The notes: generated by a model not told the origin, from the sequence alone. Numbered from the stretch's first letter, positions 34,222-43,815 are shown. The stretch is DNA of 64,000 bases from Nocardiopsis ansamitocini (GCF_030268225.1 NZ_BSQG01000001.1:981299-1045298), one strand, 5' to 3'. Numbers and translations are program-made.

Positions 34222-35529
34222 TCAGCCGGCCGCGGAGTCGACGCCGGTGATCGCCTCGACCAGGATGGCCGCGCCTTCGGCTGCCTCCTCGGCGCTGAGA
34301 GTGAGGGGAGGTGCCATACGCAGTGTGTGGCCGTGCAGCCCCCCCTTGCCCACGAGCAGCCCGAGCCGACGGGTGCGCTCCAAAACAGCGGCGGCCAGCG
34401 TCGGGCTGGGCGCACCGCTGCCCGGATCCACCATGTCCACGGCGAACATCAGGCCACGACCGCGCACCGCGCCTACCGAGGACAGTTCGGCGAGCGGAGC
34501 GAGGCGTTCGAGGACGAGTGCGCCCTGACGCGCGGCGTTGGCCTGGAGGTCGTGGTCCAGGAGATAGTCCAAAGTGGCGTTGGCCGCAGCGGTGGAGACG
34601 GGGTTGCCCCCGAAGGTGGCCACGCCGTTGGCGGTGAGGCCGTCCATCAGGTCCCCGCGGGCCACCACTCCGCCAATGGCGAAACCGTTGCCCAGGCCCT
34701 TGGCGAAGGTCATCGCATCCGGCGCGACCCCGTGGTTCTCGATTCCCCAGAAGTTTGACCCGGTGCGCCCCCACCCGGTCTGCACCTCATCGGCGACGAA
34801 GAGGATTCCGTGCTCGTCCAAGACCTCTTTGTAGGCGGCCAGCAGACCGTCGGGAGCAGTGGCGAAGCCGCCGACTCCCTGGACCGGCTCGGCGATCAGA
34901 CAGGCGACATCCGGTGCGGTGGCAGTGGCCAGCACGTCTCGGAGGTCGGCGACGCACGCCTCCACGTACGCGGCGTCGGAGAGGGCGGCGAAAGCCGGGC
35001 GGTCCCGATCCGTGCCGTGCAGATAGTGAACGTTGAGAGGGGACAGCGAGGAGTTCTTCCAGCCGCGGTTCCCGGTCACGGCGATCGTGCCGTAGGAGCG
35101 GCCGTGGTAGCTGTTGCGCATCGCAAGGACCTGGTCGGTGCCCCGTGCACAGGTAGCCAGTAGCAGCGCGGTCTCGTTGGCCTCGGTACCGGAATTGGTG
35201 AAGAAGACCTTGGCATCGGGGATCGCGGAGAGCCGGGCGATCTTCTCCGCCAACTCCACCTGGCCACGCAGGAGGTACAGGGTGGAGGTGTGCACGACAC
35301 CTCGGGCGAGCTGTGCCTCCACCGCCTCCCGAACCTCTGCGACGTCGTAGCCGAGTGTGTTGGTGACGATCCCGGCGAAGAAGTCGAGGTAGGTTTTGCC
35401 CTCGGCGTCGACGACCCGGTTTCCCTTGCCGCTGACGATCTCGATGGGCGTTTCGTAGTAGAGGGACAACCACGAGGGCATGACTGCGCGGTGCCGCGCG
35501 AGCAGATCCGACATGGTCCTAAGTCTCAT
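34222..35529 (-). CDS. Class III omega-aminotransferase (beta-alanine/AGXT2-like)
   Basis: 435 residues. PLP-dependent aminotransferase of the AGXT2/beta-alanine-pyruvate branch: LYYETPIEIVSGKG start, FFTNSGTEANETALLLA, D247 in FVADEVQTGWGRTG and PLP lysine K277 in TFAKGLGNGFAIGG. ATG at 35529 is chosen (purine-rich aggagaagactcaggg upstream); a second ATG five codons later is possible. Upstream of mmsA in the same orientation and divergent from a PucR gene, which suggests transamination of beta-alanine or beta-aminoisobutyrate to the semialdehyde used by MmsA. Exact substrate is inferred. Confidence 0.88.
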   Translation of the reverse strand: MRLRTMSDLLARHRAVMPSWLSLYYETPIEIVSGKGNRVVDAEGKTYLDFFAGIVTNTLGYDVAEVREAVEAQLARGVVHTSTLYLLRGQVELAEKIARLSAIPDAKVFFTNSGTEANETALLLATCARGTDQVLAMRNSYHGRSYGTIAVTGNRGWKNSSLSPLNVHYLHGTDRDRPAFAALSDAAYVEACVADLRDVLATATAPDVACLIAEPVQGVGGFATAPDGLLAAYKEVLDEHGILFVADEVQTGWGRTGSNFWGIENHGVAPDAMTFAKGLGNGFAIGGVVARGDLMDGLTANGVATFGGNPVSTAAANATLDYLLDHDLQANAARQGALVLERLAPLAELSSVGAVRGRGLMFAVDMVDPGSGAPSPTLAAAVLERTRRLGLLVGKGGLHGHTLRMAPPLTLSAEEAAEGAAILVEAITGVDSAAG

Positions 35530-35580
35530 CCCTGAGTCTTCTCCTGACCAGCGCCAGGCTGTTGACATCGCGGCAGCGGA

Positions 35581-35597
35581 ATTTACATCATGTAAAT
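35581..35597. promoter_or_regulatory. Perfect 17-bp palindrome, operator candidate
   Basis: ATTTACAT-c-ATGTAAAT, 52 bp before the aminotransferase start and 89 bp before pucR, downstream of TTGACA (35562-35567) that could serve the pucR promoter. Best candidate operator for the PucR regulator or the AsnC regulator nearby. Confidence 0.6.
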
Positions 35598-35685
35598 ACT
35601 GGGGATCATGCTGTAAGCCACAAGGCTGGTCGCGCCCGCTTGCAATAGCCCCGAGCTGGTGTGATGAGCTTTGTACACTCGGCCC

Positions 35686-37296
35686 GTGCTTCCTACACTC
35701 GCCGACGTCCTGGACCTGCCAGCCCTGCAACGTGCCCGGCCGAAGGTCGTGGTGGGCATCGATCTCCTCGACGTGGCCGTGCGCTGGGTACACATCGCCG
35801 AGGTCACCGATCTCGCCCACCTTCTTCGCGGTGGCGAGCTCGTCCTGACCACGGGCATCGCGATGCCCGACGACGACCAGGCACTGCGCCGCTACGTCAC
35901 CGACCTGGCGTCCGTCGGCGTGAGCGGCATCGCCGTGGAACTCGGCCGCAAGTACCACACGCGTCTCCCCGACGCCCTGCTGGACGCGGCGCGGGAGGTC
36001 GGCATGCCGGTCATCTCGCTGGACCGGGAGGCCCGGTTCGTGGAGATCACCGAGGCGGTGCACAGCCGGGTGGTCAGCGAACAGTTGGAAGAGCTGCGCG
36101 AATCGGAGCGGCTGCACGAGGTGTTCACCGAGTTGTCGGTTGAAGGGGCCCGGCCCGACCAGGTACTGCGTGAAGCAGCCCAGTTGTCGGGCTGCCCGGT
36201 GGTACTGGAGAACCTGACCCACCAGATGCTGGGCTGCGACCTCAACGGCGAGGATCCCGGAATCCTGCTCACCGCTTGGGAGAACCGGTCCCGGGCGGTA
36301 CGCACCAGCACGCGCACCGTGCACGACCCGGCGACCGGCTGGTTGGTCACCACAGTGGGCGCGCGGGGGCAGGACTGGGGACGGCTCATCCTGATCTGCG
36401 GCGCCTCCCCCACCCGACGCCAGACGGTCCTGGTGGAACGGGCCGCGACCACACTGGCCCTGGGCCGGCTGCTGGAGCGGCACCAGGAGAGCCTGGAACG
36501 CCAGACGCACCGTACGATCATCGCCGGAATCGTGGACCGTGCCTATTCAGATCCGGAAGAAGCCCTGGTCAGAGCGCGAGCTGTCGGAGTCCCCCTGAAC
36601 GGGCGCAATCTGGTCGGGCTGGTCCTTCGACTGCGCGAAGCCGGAACGGGGTTGGCCACCCAGGCCAGACTCGCCGACACGGCTGAGGCCGCCGCCCGCG
36701 CCTGCCGGGATCTGCGCCTGCCCGCGCTGGTGGGTTCGCTGGACGACGTCCGGGTCGGCATCTTGTTGGAGGTCCCCCCGAAGGAGGGGTTGGACGAATG
36801 CCTGGACCGGCTCGCCGCCCTCCTGCGGGAGCGTGTCGGGGCCGGCTCGGTGATCGCGGTGGGTTCACGCACGGAGAACATCCGGCAGGTCCGACGGTCG
36901 TTCCTGGAAGCCCGGCAGGTCGGTGACGTCGCACTGCGCCAGACCGACGATCGACTCTACTACCGGCTTCCCGACCTGCACGTCCGGGGGCTGCTGCACC
37001 TGTTCCGCGACGACGAGCGCCTTCAGGTGTACGTGGAGCGCGAACTGGGACCACTCCTTGCCTACGACGCACGGCACGATGTGGATCTCACCGAGATGCT
37101 GCGGCACTACCTGGAGTCGGGACGCAACAAGGCACTGGCCTCCTCGCGGGCACACCTGTCCCGGCCCGCGTTCTACGAGCGGCTGCGGCGGATCTCGCAC
37201 GTGTTGGACGTCGACCTGGAGTCGGTGGAGGCGTGCCTGTCGCTGCACGTGGCGCTTCTCGCCCTGGACTCCATCCGGGATCGATTGCCCGGATGA
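35686..37296 (+). CDS. PucR family transcriptional regulator (beta-alanine operon-linked)
   Basis: 536 residues from GTG 35686. The start LPTLADVLDLPAL matches other PucR proteins; a TTG five codons upstream is possible. N-terminal PucR domain with VRWVHIAEVTDLAHLLRGGE and LTTGIAMPDDD in part, a middle GAF/GGDEF-like region (AVRTSTRTVHDPATG to VGILLEVPP), and a C-terminal PucR HTH domain (EMLRHYLESGRNKALASSRA then FYERLRRISHVLD). Divergent from the aminotransferase-mmsA unit with a perfect palindrome between. It should activate that operon on sensing the amino acid or semialdehyde. Same family as the gabT-linked regulator at 24634, with little more than family-level likeness. Confidence 0.9.
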   Translation: MLPTLADVLDLPALQRARPKVVVGIDLLDVAVRWVHIAEVTDLAHLLRGGELVLTTGIAMPDDDQALRRYVTDLASVGVSGIAVELGRKYHTRLPDALLDAAREVGMPVISLDREARFVEITEAVHSRVVSEQLEELRESERLHEVFTELSVEGARPDQVLREAAQLSGCPVVLENLTHQMLGCDLNGEDPGILLTAWENRSRAVRTSTRTVHDPATGWLVTTVGARGQDWGRLILICGASPTRRQTVLVERAATTLALGRLLERHQESLERQTHRTIIAGIVDRAYSDPEEALVRARAVGVPLNGRNLVGLVLRLREAGTGLATQARLADTAEAAARACRDLRLPALVGSLDDVRVGILLEVPPKEGLDECLDRLAALLRERVGAGSVIAVGSRTENIRQVRRSFLEARQVGDVALRQTDDRLYYRLPDLHVRGLLHLFRDDERLQVYVERELGPLLAYDARHDVDLTEMLRHYLESGRNKALASSRAHLSRPAFYERLRRISHVLDVDLESVEACLSLHVALLALDSIRDRLPG

Positions 37297-37336
37297 AGGC
37301 CACTCAGGCTACGGTTACTCAAGGCTGGAGTAGTTT

Positions 37337-37374
37337 TGAATTCGTTGTCGAAGATGCATCAGACAACCAATTCA
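37337..37374. promoter_or_regulatory. Long inverted repeat upstream of AsnC gene
   Basis: Arms TGAATTCGTTGTC and GACAACCAATTCA (13 bp, one mismatch) with a 12-nt spacer, ending 42 bp before the AsnC start, in an A+T-rich promoter. Lrp/AsnC proteins bind palindromes and commonly repress their own genes, so autoregulation is likely. Confidence 0.6.
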
Positions 37375-37415
37375 TGAAAATTTGTCCAGAATAGTGACTA
37401 GAAGCGAGGGAACAG

Positions 37416-37913
37416 GTGGCCGATCAGGCTGAGACAGCGCCCCCCACACGCCGTAACGGGGGGAGCGGCATGGTTCTCGACGACACGGCCAAGCGGATCA
37501 TCGAGCAGCTCCAGCAGGACGGACGCCGTTCGTACGCGGCGATCGGCAAGGCCGTGGGACTGTCCGAAGCAGCGGTACGCCAACGGGTCCAGCGCCTGTT
37601 GGAGGGCGGTGTGGTTCAGGTGGTCGGCGTGACCGATCCGATGATGCTGGGCTTCAGTCGACAGGCCATGATCGGTATCCGATGCAGCGGCGACCTCAAC
37701 ATCGTCGCCGACCAGATCTCCGAGCTGGTGGGCATCGAATACGTGGTCATCACAGCCGGTTCCCTCGACCTGCTGGTGGAGGTCGTGGCGGAGGACGACG
37801 ACCAGCTGCTGGAGATACTCAGTCGGATCAGGGCTGTTCCCACGGTCACCAGTACCGAAAGTTTCCTGTACCTGAAACTGCGCAAGCAGACCTACGCCTG
37901 GGGAACCCGCTAG
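37416..37913 (+). CDS. Lrp/AsnC family transcriptional regulator
   Basis: 165 residues. A 19-residue polar leader, then the Lrp HTH (LDDTAKRIIEQLQQDGRRSY, IGKAVGLSEAAVRQRVQRL in part) and the RAM effector domain ending in ESFLYLKLRKQTYAWGTR. The C-terminal segment TYAWGT is shared with regulators linked to aminotransferase genes in actinobacteria. GTG start with GAGGGA upstream. Its promoter carries a 13-bp-arm inverted repeat. Placed after pucR in the same direction but with its own promoter; it probably co-controls the omega-amino acid genes. Confidence 0.88.
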   Translation: MADQAETAPPTRRNGGSGMVLDDTAKRIIEQLQQDGRRSYAAIGKAVGLSEAAVRQRVQRLLEGGVVQVVGVTDPMMLGFSRQAMIGIRCSGDLNIVADQISELVGIEYVVITAGSLDLLVEVVAEDDDQLLEILSRIRAVPTVTSTESFLYLKLRKQTYAWGTR

Positions 37914-37927
37914 CCGGTCGGGCATTC

Positions 37928-37950
37928 GGGCCGGTACTGTTCCCCGGCCC
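37928..37950. terminator. Short bidirectional hairpin
   Basis: GGGCCGG/CCGGCCC stem with a 9-nt loop between the convergent stop codons of the AsnC gene and the membrane-protein gene. Confidence 0.45.
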
Positions 37951-38417
37951 TACATCAACCCGGCGGCCACACCGGGGGCGTAGACGAGGACGGCGAAACG
38001 TGCAGTGCGGGTCACCATGGTGACCACGACGAACGCCGCCAGTGGCATCCGTACCGTTCCGGCCAGTACCGAGACGACCATGAACGGCGGGACACTGGCG
38101 AAGGAACTCAGCGCCACCAGACCGGCGGTCCACAACGGGCGCCCCTCCGCCTTCTGACGCAGGCTCGCGACCCGCTCCGACCACCGGCCCGGCTTCTCGG
38201 TCTTGCGACGCAGCCAGCCGACGGTGAGCACACCGCGACCGGCATAGTAGTAGGGCACCTTGCCGAGTGTCTGCCCCGCCGCGGCAGCCACCGCCATGGG
38301 CAGCAGCCAACCGTCCTCCAACAGTGCGGCCGCACCGACGAGGTAGACCTCGATGTTGAGAAACGGCAGCAGTGACGCGGCCAACGCGACCAGAAATGCG
38401 AACAGGGTCTCGGTCAC
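37950..38417 (-). CDS. Small DedA/VTT-like membrane protein
   Basis: 155 residues with four or five hydrophobic segments. LPFLNIEVYLVGAAALL, AAAAGQTLGKVPYYYAGRG and SSFASVPPFMVVSVLAG correspond to the re-entrant VTT/SNARE-associated motifs (E, F/Y-x-G-R, and G-x(5)-P patterns) of DedA/YqaA proteins, thought to move phospholipids or maintain the proton gradient. GTG start with AAAGGG upstream. Lies 33 bp downstream of rlmN on the same strand, so probably in one transcript. Confidence 0.75.
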   Translation of the reverse strand: MTETLFAFLVALAASLLPFLNIEVYLVGAAALLEDGWLLPMAVAAAAGQTLGKVPYYYAGRGVLTVGWLRRKTEKPGRWSERVASLRQKAEGRPLWTAGLVALSSFASVPPFMVVSVLAGTVRMPLAAFVVVTMVTRTARFAVLVYAPGVAAGLM

Positions 38418-38450
38418 GGGAAGGCCCTTTCGCGCCGGGCGCGGCCGGGA

Positions 38451-39548
38451 TCAGTTCTCGGCGGCGGCGAGCTGACCGCAGGCTCCGTCGATCTCCTGGC
38501 CGCGCGTATCGCGTACCGTCACCGAAACGCCGTGCGCCTGGATGCGGCGAACGAACTCTCGCTCGTCCTCGGGCCGCGATGCCGTCCACTTGGACCCCGG
38601 GGTGGGGTTGAGGGGGATCAGGTTGACGTGCGCGAGCCGGCCCGCCAGCAACTTGCCCAAGAGGTCGGCACGCCATGCCTGGTCGTTGATGTCACGGATG
38701 AGGGCGTATTCGATGGAGACGCGCCGACCGGTGGTGTCGGAGTAGCGCCATGCGGCGTCCAGCACTTCGCGGACGTTCCACCGGTTGTTGACCGGAACGA
38801 GTTCGTCGCGCAGCTCGTCGTCGGGGGCGTGCAGCGAAACCGCCAGGCGCACCTGGAGACGTTCGGCGATGAGCTTGTCGATCGCGGGCACCAGGCCGAC
38901 CGTGGAGACGGTGACTCCGCGCTGGGAGATCCCCAGACCGCCGGGAACCGGGTCGGTGATGCGCCGTACCGACTCAAGGACGCGCTTGTAGTTGGCGAGG
39001 GGCTCGCCCATACCCATGAAGACGATGTTGCTGATGCGACCCGGACCGCCGGCGATCTCACCGCGCTCCAGGTCGCGTGCGACCGAGACGATCTGGTCCA
39101 CGATCTCGCCGGTGGAGAGGTTGCGGGTGAGGCCGTTCTGGCCAGTGGCGCAGAAGGGGCAGTTCATGCCGCACCCGGCCTGTGAGGACACGCACAGCGT
39201 GACGCGATCGGGATAGCGCATCAGGACCGATTCGAACAGCACGTTGTCAAAGGCCCGCCACAACGTCTTGCGGGTCATGCCGTTGTCGCAGGTGATGTGA
39301 CGCACGACGGTCAACAGGCGCGGCAGCAGCGCCTCCCCCAAGCGTTCACGGGACTCGACGGGAAGGTCGGTCATCTGCGCGGTGTCGGACTCCAGGTGCC
39401 CGAAGTAGTGCTGGGCCAATTGTTTGGCCCGGAACGGCTTCTCGCCGAGCTCGGTCACGACGGCCGCGCGCTCCTCGGGGCCGAGGTCGGCAAGGTGGCG
39501 GGGCGGCTTGGCCCGTCGCGGTCCAACGAAAGTGAGCTCAGCAGGCAT
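38451..39548 (-). CDS. rlmN: Dual-specificity 23S rRNA/tRNA adenine-C2 methyltransferase
   Basis: 365 residues, radical SAM enzyme that methylates C2 of A2503 in 23S rRNA and of A37 in some tRNAs. The iron-sulphur cysteines are C126, C130 and C133 ([13 protein letters not shown]); the methyl-carrying Cys is C357 (EIDGACGQL) and the second catalytic Cys C119 (VTLCVSS). [15 protein letters not shown] is the usual RNA-binding N-domain. ATG at 39548; the longer frame upstream has no domain. Normally close to cdsA-frr in actinobacteria; here two plus-strand genes lie between. Confidence 0.95.
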   Translation of the reverse strand: MPAELTFVGPRRAKPPRHLADLGPEERAAVVTELGEKPFRAKQLAQHYFGHLESDTAQMTDLPVESRERLGEALLPRLLTVVRHITCDNGMTRKTLWRAFDNVLFESVLMRYPDRVTLCVSSQAGCGMNCPFCATGQNGLTRNLSTGEIVDQIVSVARDLERGEIAGGPGRISNIVFMGMGEPLANYKRVLESVRRITDPVPGGLGISQRGVTVSTVGLVPAIDKLIAERLQVRLAVSLHAPDDELRDELVPVNNRWNVREVLDAAWRYSDTTGRRVSIEYALIRDINDQAWRADLLGKLLAGRLAHVNLIPLNPTPGSKWTASRPEDEREFVRRIQAHGVSVTVRDTRGQEIDGACGQLAAAEN

Positions 39549-39743
39549 GAAGGGATCCAAGATCGCGGTGAAGGGGCTATAGGGCGGTTTGGGCAGCGGC
39601 GGAGAGGCCGTTCGCGGTACTTTAGGGCCCACTACGACGTTTTTCCGGGTAAGCGGAGGTGCCGCCCATACTGGCACCGGCGTCCATACTATGCGGCGCC
39701 TGGCAGGTACCGTGCGGGTGACGACGAACGACGAGGAGTCACG

Positions 39744-40829
39744 GTGGCCCCAACGCGTATTCTCCTCGACGAGATCAGCCCCTACCTCAGTCGCCGGGTC
39801 ATCGTGGAGTACGACACCCAGACCACCGCGGCCTATCTACTGGACCCGCGCGGGGAGGTTCGGGTTCCGGTCTGGCTGGCCAACCACACCCTGGCCCCCG
39901 ACAGCAGCGACCCCTCCGGGCTGTACGCCGGCAGGGCCCCGCTGATGCCGGCGAACTACACCAAACACCCCCAGGGACGTTCGGCGTTGAACGCCGAGCG
40001 CCTCCGGGCCGTGTGGTTCGAGGAGGGGGACGGAGTCGCGTTGCTGGACGACGACGGCCTGTTGGCGGTCATCCCGGGATGGGCCGAGGCCGACCGCGGC
40101 CTGCCCGGTTACTCACGCGAGGCGATAGGACGCAGTTCCTACGCCTGGGCGCTGGACGACGTGGCCGGGCAGTTGTGGCCGCGCGTGGTGCACGCGGAGG
40201 CGTACTGGTCCTGGCGCGCGGCCTCCGGGGCGTGGCGCAGCGTGCAGCGCTCGGTGTTCAACCACCTGAACCAGGGCGTCGGCCCTCCCGGACACTACTG
40301 GGACGTCTCCGACGGCCACGACCCGCTGATCCGCGTCTCCGAACGTCCGCCGACGCCGGACCGGCCCTACACCGTGCTGAGCACAGTGGGCATGTGCGGG
40401 CAGCGCATGCCCACCCTGGACCGGTACATGGCCGACACCTCCGCCTATGCCCGGATCGAACTGGCGCTGGCCACGACCACGCCACCACACGTCGCCGCCC
40501 GGATCTTCCGCTGGTTGGGCACCTTCCCGTGGCGCGCGGTCACCTGGTTCGGTCCCGGGCACAGCGTGAAGTGGATGGAGGCCGGAGAGGACTCCCCGCT
40601 GCGCGGCAACCACACCGCGGTACTCCTGGTGTCCGATCCCGCCGTACTGTCCGGACCGAGCTGGGCCCCGCCACCGGACCTCTCGGGATTGTCCTTCCAC
40701 GGCGACCCGGTCAACTGGCTGTGGGTCGTCCCCATCACCCGGCCCGAGCACCTGTTCGCCAAGGAGCACGACGCCGAGACCCTGGTGGCCAAACTCGCTG
40801 CCGAGGGCCGCAGCTGGATCCTGGGCTAA
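39744..40829 (+). CDS. Suppressor-of-fused (SUFU) domain protein
   Basis: 361 residues. C-terminal two thirds match the SUFU domain found in many bacterial proteins: [48 protein letters not shown] and [20 protein letters not shown] are its usual blocks. The domain is linked in some bacteria to toxin-immunity proteins, but no toxin gene is adjacent. N-terminal 120 residues contain [18 protein letters not shown] and are less familiar. GTG start six bases after GAGGAG; a TACTAT -10-like hexamer is at 39687-39692. Cytoplasmic, no signal peptide. Confidence 0.75.
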   Translation: MAPTRILLDEISPYLSRRVIVEYDTQTTAAYLLDPRGEVRVPVWLANHTLAPDSSDPSGLYAGRAPLMPANYTKHPQGRSALNAERLRAVWFEEGDGVALLDDDGLLAVIPGWAEADRGLPGYSREAIGRSSYAWALDDVAGQLWPRVVHAEAYWSWRAASGAWRSVQRSVFNHLNQGVGPPGHYWDVSDGHDPLIRVSERPPTPDRPYTVLSTVGMCGQRMPTLDRYMADTSAYARIELALATTTPPHVAARIFRWLGTFPWRAVTWFGPGHSVKWMEAGEDSPLRGNHTAVLLVSDPAVLSGPSWAPPPDLSGLSFHGDPVNWLWVVPITRPEHLFAKEHDAETLVAKLAAEGRSWILG

Positions 40830-40932
40830 GGGCCCGGACGGACACCCCGGCTTCAGCGTCCGGGACTCCCCCTGCCATGGCTAACCTGGGAGCCTGTCCA
40901 CCACCGCGCAAACGAACCGAAAGGTGACCGGC

Positions 40933-41316
40933 GTGTTCCCCTTGCTCGAACGCGGCACCCACGCCTATCTGAGCACCCTGCTGCGCCTGGCCCAACAGGA
41001 AGGGCTGCTGACCTTTCACGAGGGCCACGGCCGGGAGACCTACCGGGTCACCACCCGAGAGGGGCGCCCGGTGACGCTGCCCCCGGAGCAGGTGGTGGCC
41101 TTCTGCGAAGGTTTGTGTGCAGCGCACGCCGCCGCAACCGACGAACATCTGGGATCGCTGGTTCGCGCACTCGACGAGGGCGTGGGAACGGCGCCGTGCT
41201 CGACCTGTCAGGCCCCCAACCCCAAGCACGCCCTGCGCTGCCGCATCTGCGGACAACGCCTGGAGGAACCCGCAGCCGTCACCGAGAGCTCTGCACGGCC
41301 CGATTCCTCCGGCTGA
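40933..41316 (+). CDS. Small protein with C-terminal zinc ribbon
   Basis: 127 residues from GTG 40933 (AAGG eight bases upstream); GTG 40924 is an alternative. The N-terminal part (FPLLERGTHAYLSTLLRLA) is helical and the C-terminus has a zinc ribbon with pairs CSTC and CRIC separated by 12 residues (QAPNPKHALR between). Same strand as, and about 100 bp after, the SUFU gene, so cotranscription is possible. Family not recognised. Confidence 0.65.
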   Translation: MFPLLERGTHAYLSTLLRLAQQEGLLTFHEGHGRETYRVTTREGRPVTLPPEQVVAFCEGLCAAHAAATDEHLGSLVRALDEGVGTAPCSTCQAPNPKHALRCRICGQRLEEPAAVTESSARPDSSG

Positions 41317-41447
41317 CTCCTCGGACGCTGTCCCTCGCCGGGAGGCTCGGTACGGCTCGGCACATCACGCAGCAGGACGTCCGGACGGTATCAACTCGAC
41401 GCAGTGCCGGTGTTTTTACCGTGCTCCCTTCGGATACCAGAATCAAG

Positions 41448-41480
41448 AAGGGGCGGGTGGGCATGCACCACCCGCCCCTT
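41448..41480. terminator. Bidirectional hairpin terminator
   Basis: 13-bp perfect stem AAGGGGCGGGTGG with a 7-nt loop, between the convergent zinc-ribbon gene and cdsA. Confidence 0.85.
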
Positions 41481-41491
41481 CCAAGGATTAC

Positions 41492-42433
41492 TCAACCGCT
41501 GACCGGGAGCAGCAGCGCGAGAACGACCCAGGCGACCGGACCTGCGATGAGCAGGGAGTCCACCCGGTCCAGCAGTCCTCCGTGCCCCGGCATGAACCGG
41601 CCCATGTCCTTGATGCCGAAATCACGCTTGACCAGGGACTCGATCAAGTCGCCCACGGTCGCGGCGAGGACCACCGCCGCCCCCAGGACGATTCCCACCC
41701 ACACCGGCCCGTCCAGCATGAAGTGGACGGTAAGGGCACCCGCGGTCATGCAGGCCAGCACCGATCCGGTGAAGCCCTCCCACGTCTTGTTCGGGCTGAT
41801 GACCGGTGCCATCTTGTGCCGACCGAACAGGATTCCGGCGAAGTACCCACCGATGTCGCTGCTGATCGTCACGATGATGAACGCCATGAGCCGCTGCTGG
41901 CCGTCCTCCGGGGCAGCCAGCAGCAACAGCCAGGTGCTGAGCAGGAACGGCAGGTAGAGCAAGGTGAAGAGATTGGCAGCCGAGTCGCGGACGTAACCGC
42001 TGGCTCCGCCGCGCAACCGCCAGGACAGGGTGATGATGGCGGTGAGCGCCAGCGATCCGACCAGCCAGACCGGACCGCCGAAGAACGCGGCCGCCTGTAT
42101 CACCAGGCCGCCCGCGATGACGGGGATCGGCGACATCTCGATGCCCCGCGCGGTGAAGGCCCGGCGCAGTTCCCGGACGCCCAGAAGCACGGCGATCGAG
42201 GTGATCAGGATGAACGCCGGCGGGAACGGCAGGATGGCCAACAGCACGATCGCGCCCAGCGCAACCCCGCTGCCGATTGCCAGCGGAAGGTTGCGCCCGG
42301 TGCGTACGGGCTGGCCGTCGGGCTTGTGCAGAGCGAACCGCTTGGCGCCGTCCTCGGGGGGAGCGGCGCCGGTGCCACCCGGTTGGGGTGTGTCGCCGGG
42401 AACGATGCCCTCGGTCGCCTCAGAGTTGGACAA
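41492..42433 (-). CDS. cdsA: Phosphatidate cytidylyltransferase
   Basis: 313 residues with about eight membrane helices after a 45-residue polar N-terminus. Makes CDP-diacylglycerol from phosphatidic acid and CTP, the branch point for all phospholipids. The CDS signature is complete: DLIESLVKRDFGIKDMGRFM followed by PGHGGLLDRVDSL, and SPNKTWEGF precedes it. TTG start with GAGGTC upstream, four bases from the frr stop. Last gene of the pyrH-frr-cdsA unit; strong terminator follows. Confidence 0.95.
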   Translation of the reverse strand: MSNSEATEGIVPGDTPQPGGTGAAPPEDGAKRFALHKPDGQPVRTGRNLPLAIGSGVALGAIVLLAILPFPPAFILITSIAVLLGVRELRRAFTARGIEMSPIPVIAGGLVIQAAAFFGGPVWLVGSLALTAIITLSWRLRGGASGYVRDSAANLFTLLYLPFLLSTWLLLLAAPEDGQQRLMAFIIVTISSDIGGYFAGILFGRHKMAPVISPNKTWEGFTGSVLACMTAGALTVHFMLDGPVWVGIVLGAAVVLAATVGDLIESLVKRDFGIKDMGRFMPGHGGLLDRVDSLLIAGPVAWVVLALLLPVSG

Positions 42434-42436
42434 GAA

Positions 42437-42994
42437 TCAGACCTCGAGCAGTTCTGCTTCCTTGTGCTTCAGCAGCTCGTCGATCGACGCGACGTACTTC
42501 TGGGTGAGCTCTTCGAGCTCATCCTGGGCGCGTCGGCCGTCGTCCTCGCCGACCTCGCCGGCCTTGACGGCCTTGTCGAAGGTGTCTTTGGCATGCCGAC
42601 GCACATTGCGGATGGAGACCTTACCGTCCTCGGCCTTGGTCCGCACGACCTTGACGTACTCCTTGCGGCGCTCCTCCGAGAGGTCGGGGAACACCACCCG
42701 GATGATGTTGCCGTCGTTGGCGGGGTTGACGCCGAGGTCGCTGTTGCGGATCGCCTTCTCGATGGCCTGCACCGAACCCTTGTCGAACGGCGAGATGACC
42801 ACCATGCGCGGCTCCGGAACCTGGAAGGAGGCCAGCTGGTTGATCGGGGTCATCGTGCCGTAGTACTCGGCGGCGATCCGGTTGAAGGTGGCCGGGCCGG
42901 GACGCCCGGTACGGATCGAGGCGAAGTCCTCCTTGGCGACAAGGACGGCCTTCTCCATCTTCTCCTCGGCTTCGAGGAGGGTCTCTTCGATCAT
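42437..42994 (-). CDS. frr: Ribosome recycling factor
   Basis: 185 residues, full length. Splits post-termination ribosomes with EF-G. Family motifs: the start [47 protein letters not shown] and [20 protein letters not shown] in part. Two-domain protein of long three-helix bundle and small beta domain. GGGAG Shine-Dalgarno. Between pyrH and cdsA in the conserved order. Confidence 0.97.
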   Translation of the reverse strand: MIEETLLEAEEKMEKAVLVAKEDFASIRTGRPGPATFNRIAAEYYGTMTPINQLASFQVPEPRMVVISPFDKGSVQAIEKAIRNSDLGVNPANDGNIIRVVFPDLSEERRKEYVKVVRTKAEDGKVSIRNVRRHAKDTFDKAVKAGEVGEDDGRRAQDELEELTQKYVASIDELLKHKEAELLEV

Positions 42995-43047
42995 TTCGGG
43001 CTCCCGTGTGTCGCTTACCGGCGTTGGTGGAGACTGGGCGACGCGTG

Positions 43048-43815
43048 TCAGGCGTCAGCGGGACACACAATCGTGCCGATCTTCTCCCCCTTCACGGCGC
43101 GGACAATATTGCCCTGCCCCATGAGGTCGAAAACCACGATCGGCAGACCGTTGTCCATGCACAGGCTCACCGCGGTGGCGTCCATGACCTTGAGTCCGCG
43201 GGTGAGCACTTCGTTGTAGTCGAGACGGTCGAACTTCTTGGCGCCCGCATCCTTGCGCGGGTCGGCGTCGTAGACCCCGTCGACCTGGGTTCCCTTGAGC
43301 ACGGCCTGCGCACCGATCTCCAGCGCGCGCTGAGCGGCCGCGGTGTCGGTGGAGAAGAACGGGGCTCCGAGGCCGCCACCGAAAATCACGACGCGGCCCT
43401 TCTCCAGGTGGCGGATGGCCCGTCGCGGAATGTATGCCTCGGCGACCTGGCTCATGTGGATCGCGGTCTGAACCCGGGTGTCGACGCCGAGACGCTCCAG
43501 GAAGTCCTGGAGAGCGAGGCAGTTGATGACGGTGCCGAGCATGCCCATGTAGTCGGCACGGCCGCGCTCCATACCGCCCTCGGACATCTGCGCGCCGCGG
43601 AGCATGTTGCCGCCGCCGATGACCACGGCCACCTGGATGCCCTTGGCGACCGCCTCCGCGATCGCGTCCGCGACGTAGCGGACCACATCCGGAGAGATGC
43701 CGAGCTGCTCGTCGCCGGCGAACGCCTCGCCCGACAGCTTGAGGACGACTCGCCCCCAGCCGGTGTCGTACATGGCAGGTCCGTCTGCTGCGCCCTGCTC
43801 GCCGTTGTCCGGCAT
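43048..43815 (-). CDS. pyrH: Uridylate kinase
   Basis: 255 residues. Phosphorylates UMP to UDP; hexameric amino-acid-kinase fold. [41 protein letters not shown] and [16 protein letters not shown] are diagnostic. ATG at 43815 follows AAGGAGG by seven bases; the open frame continues 24 codons upstream without a better start. Has a 15-residue N-terminal extension beyond the E. coli enzyme. A hairpin separates it from tsf. Confidence 0.97.
   Translation of the reverse strand: MPDNGEQGAADGPAMYDTGWGRVVLKLSGEAFAGDEQLGISPDVVRYVADAIAEAVAKGIQVAVVIGGGNMLRGAQMSEGGMERGRADYMGMLGTVINCLALQDFLERLGVDTRVQTAIHMSQVAEAYIPRRAIRHLEKGRVVIFGGGLGAPFFSTDTAAAQRALEIGAQAVLKGTQVDGVYDADPRKDAGAKKFDRLDYNEVLTRGLKVMDATAVSLCMDNGLPIVVFDLMGQGNIVRAVKGEKIGTIVCPADA

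Noticed and set aside
41117-43219. 700-codon plus-strand frame across cdsA and frr
   Set aside because: Antisense of well recognised genes; Arg/Gln/Asp-rich with no domain.
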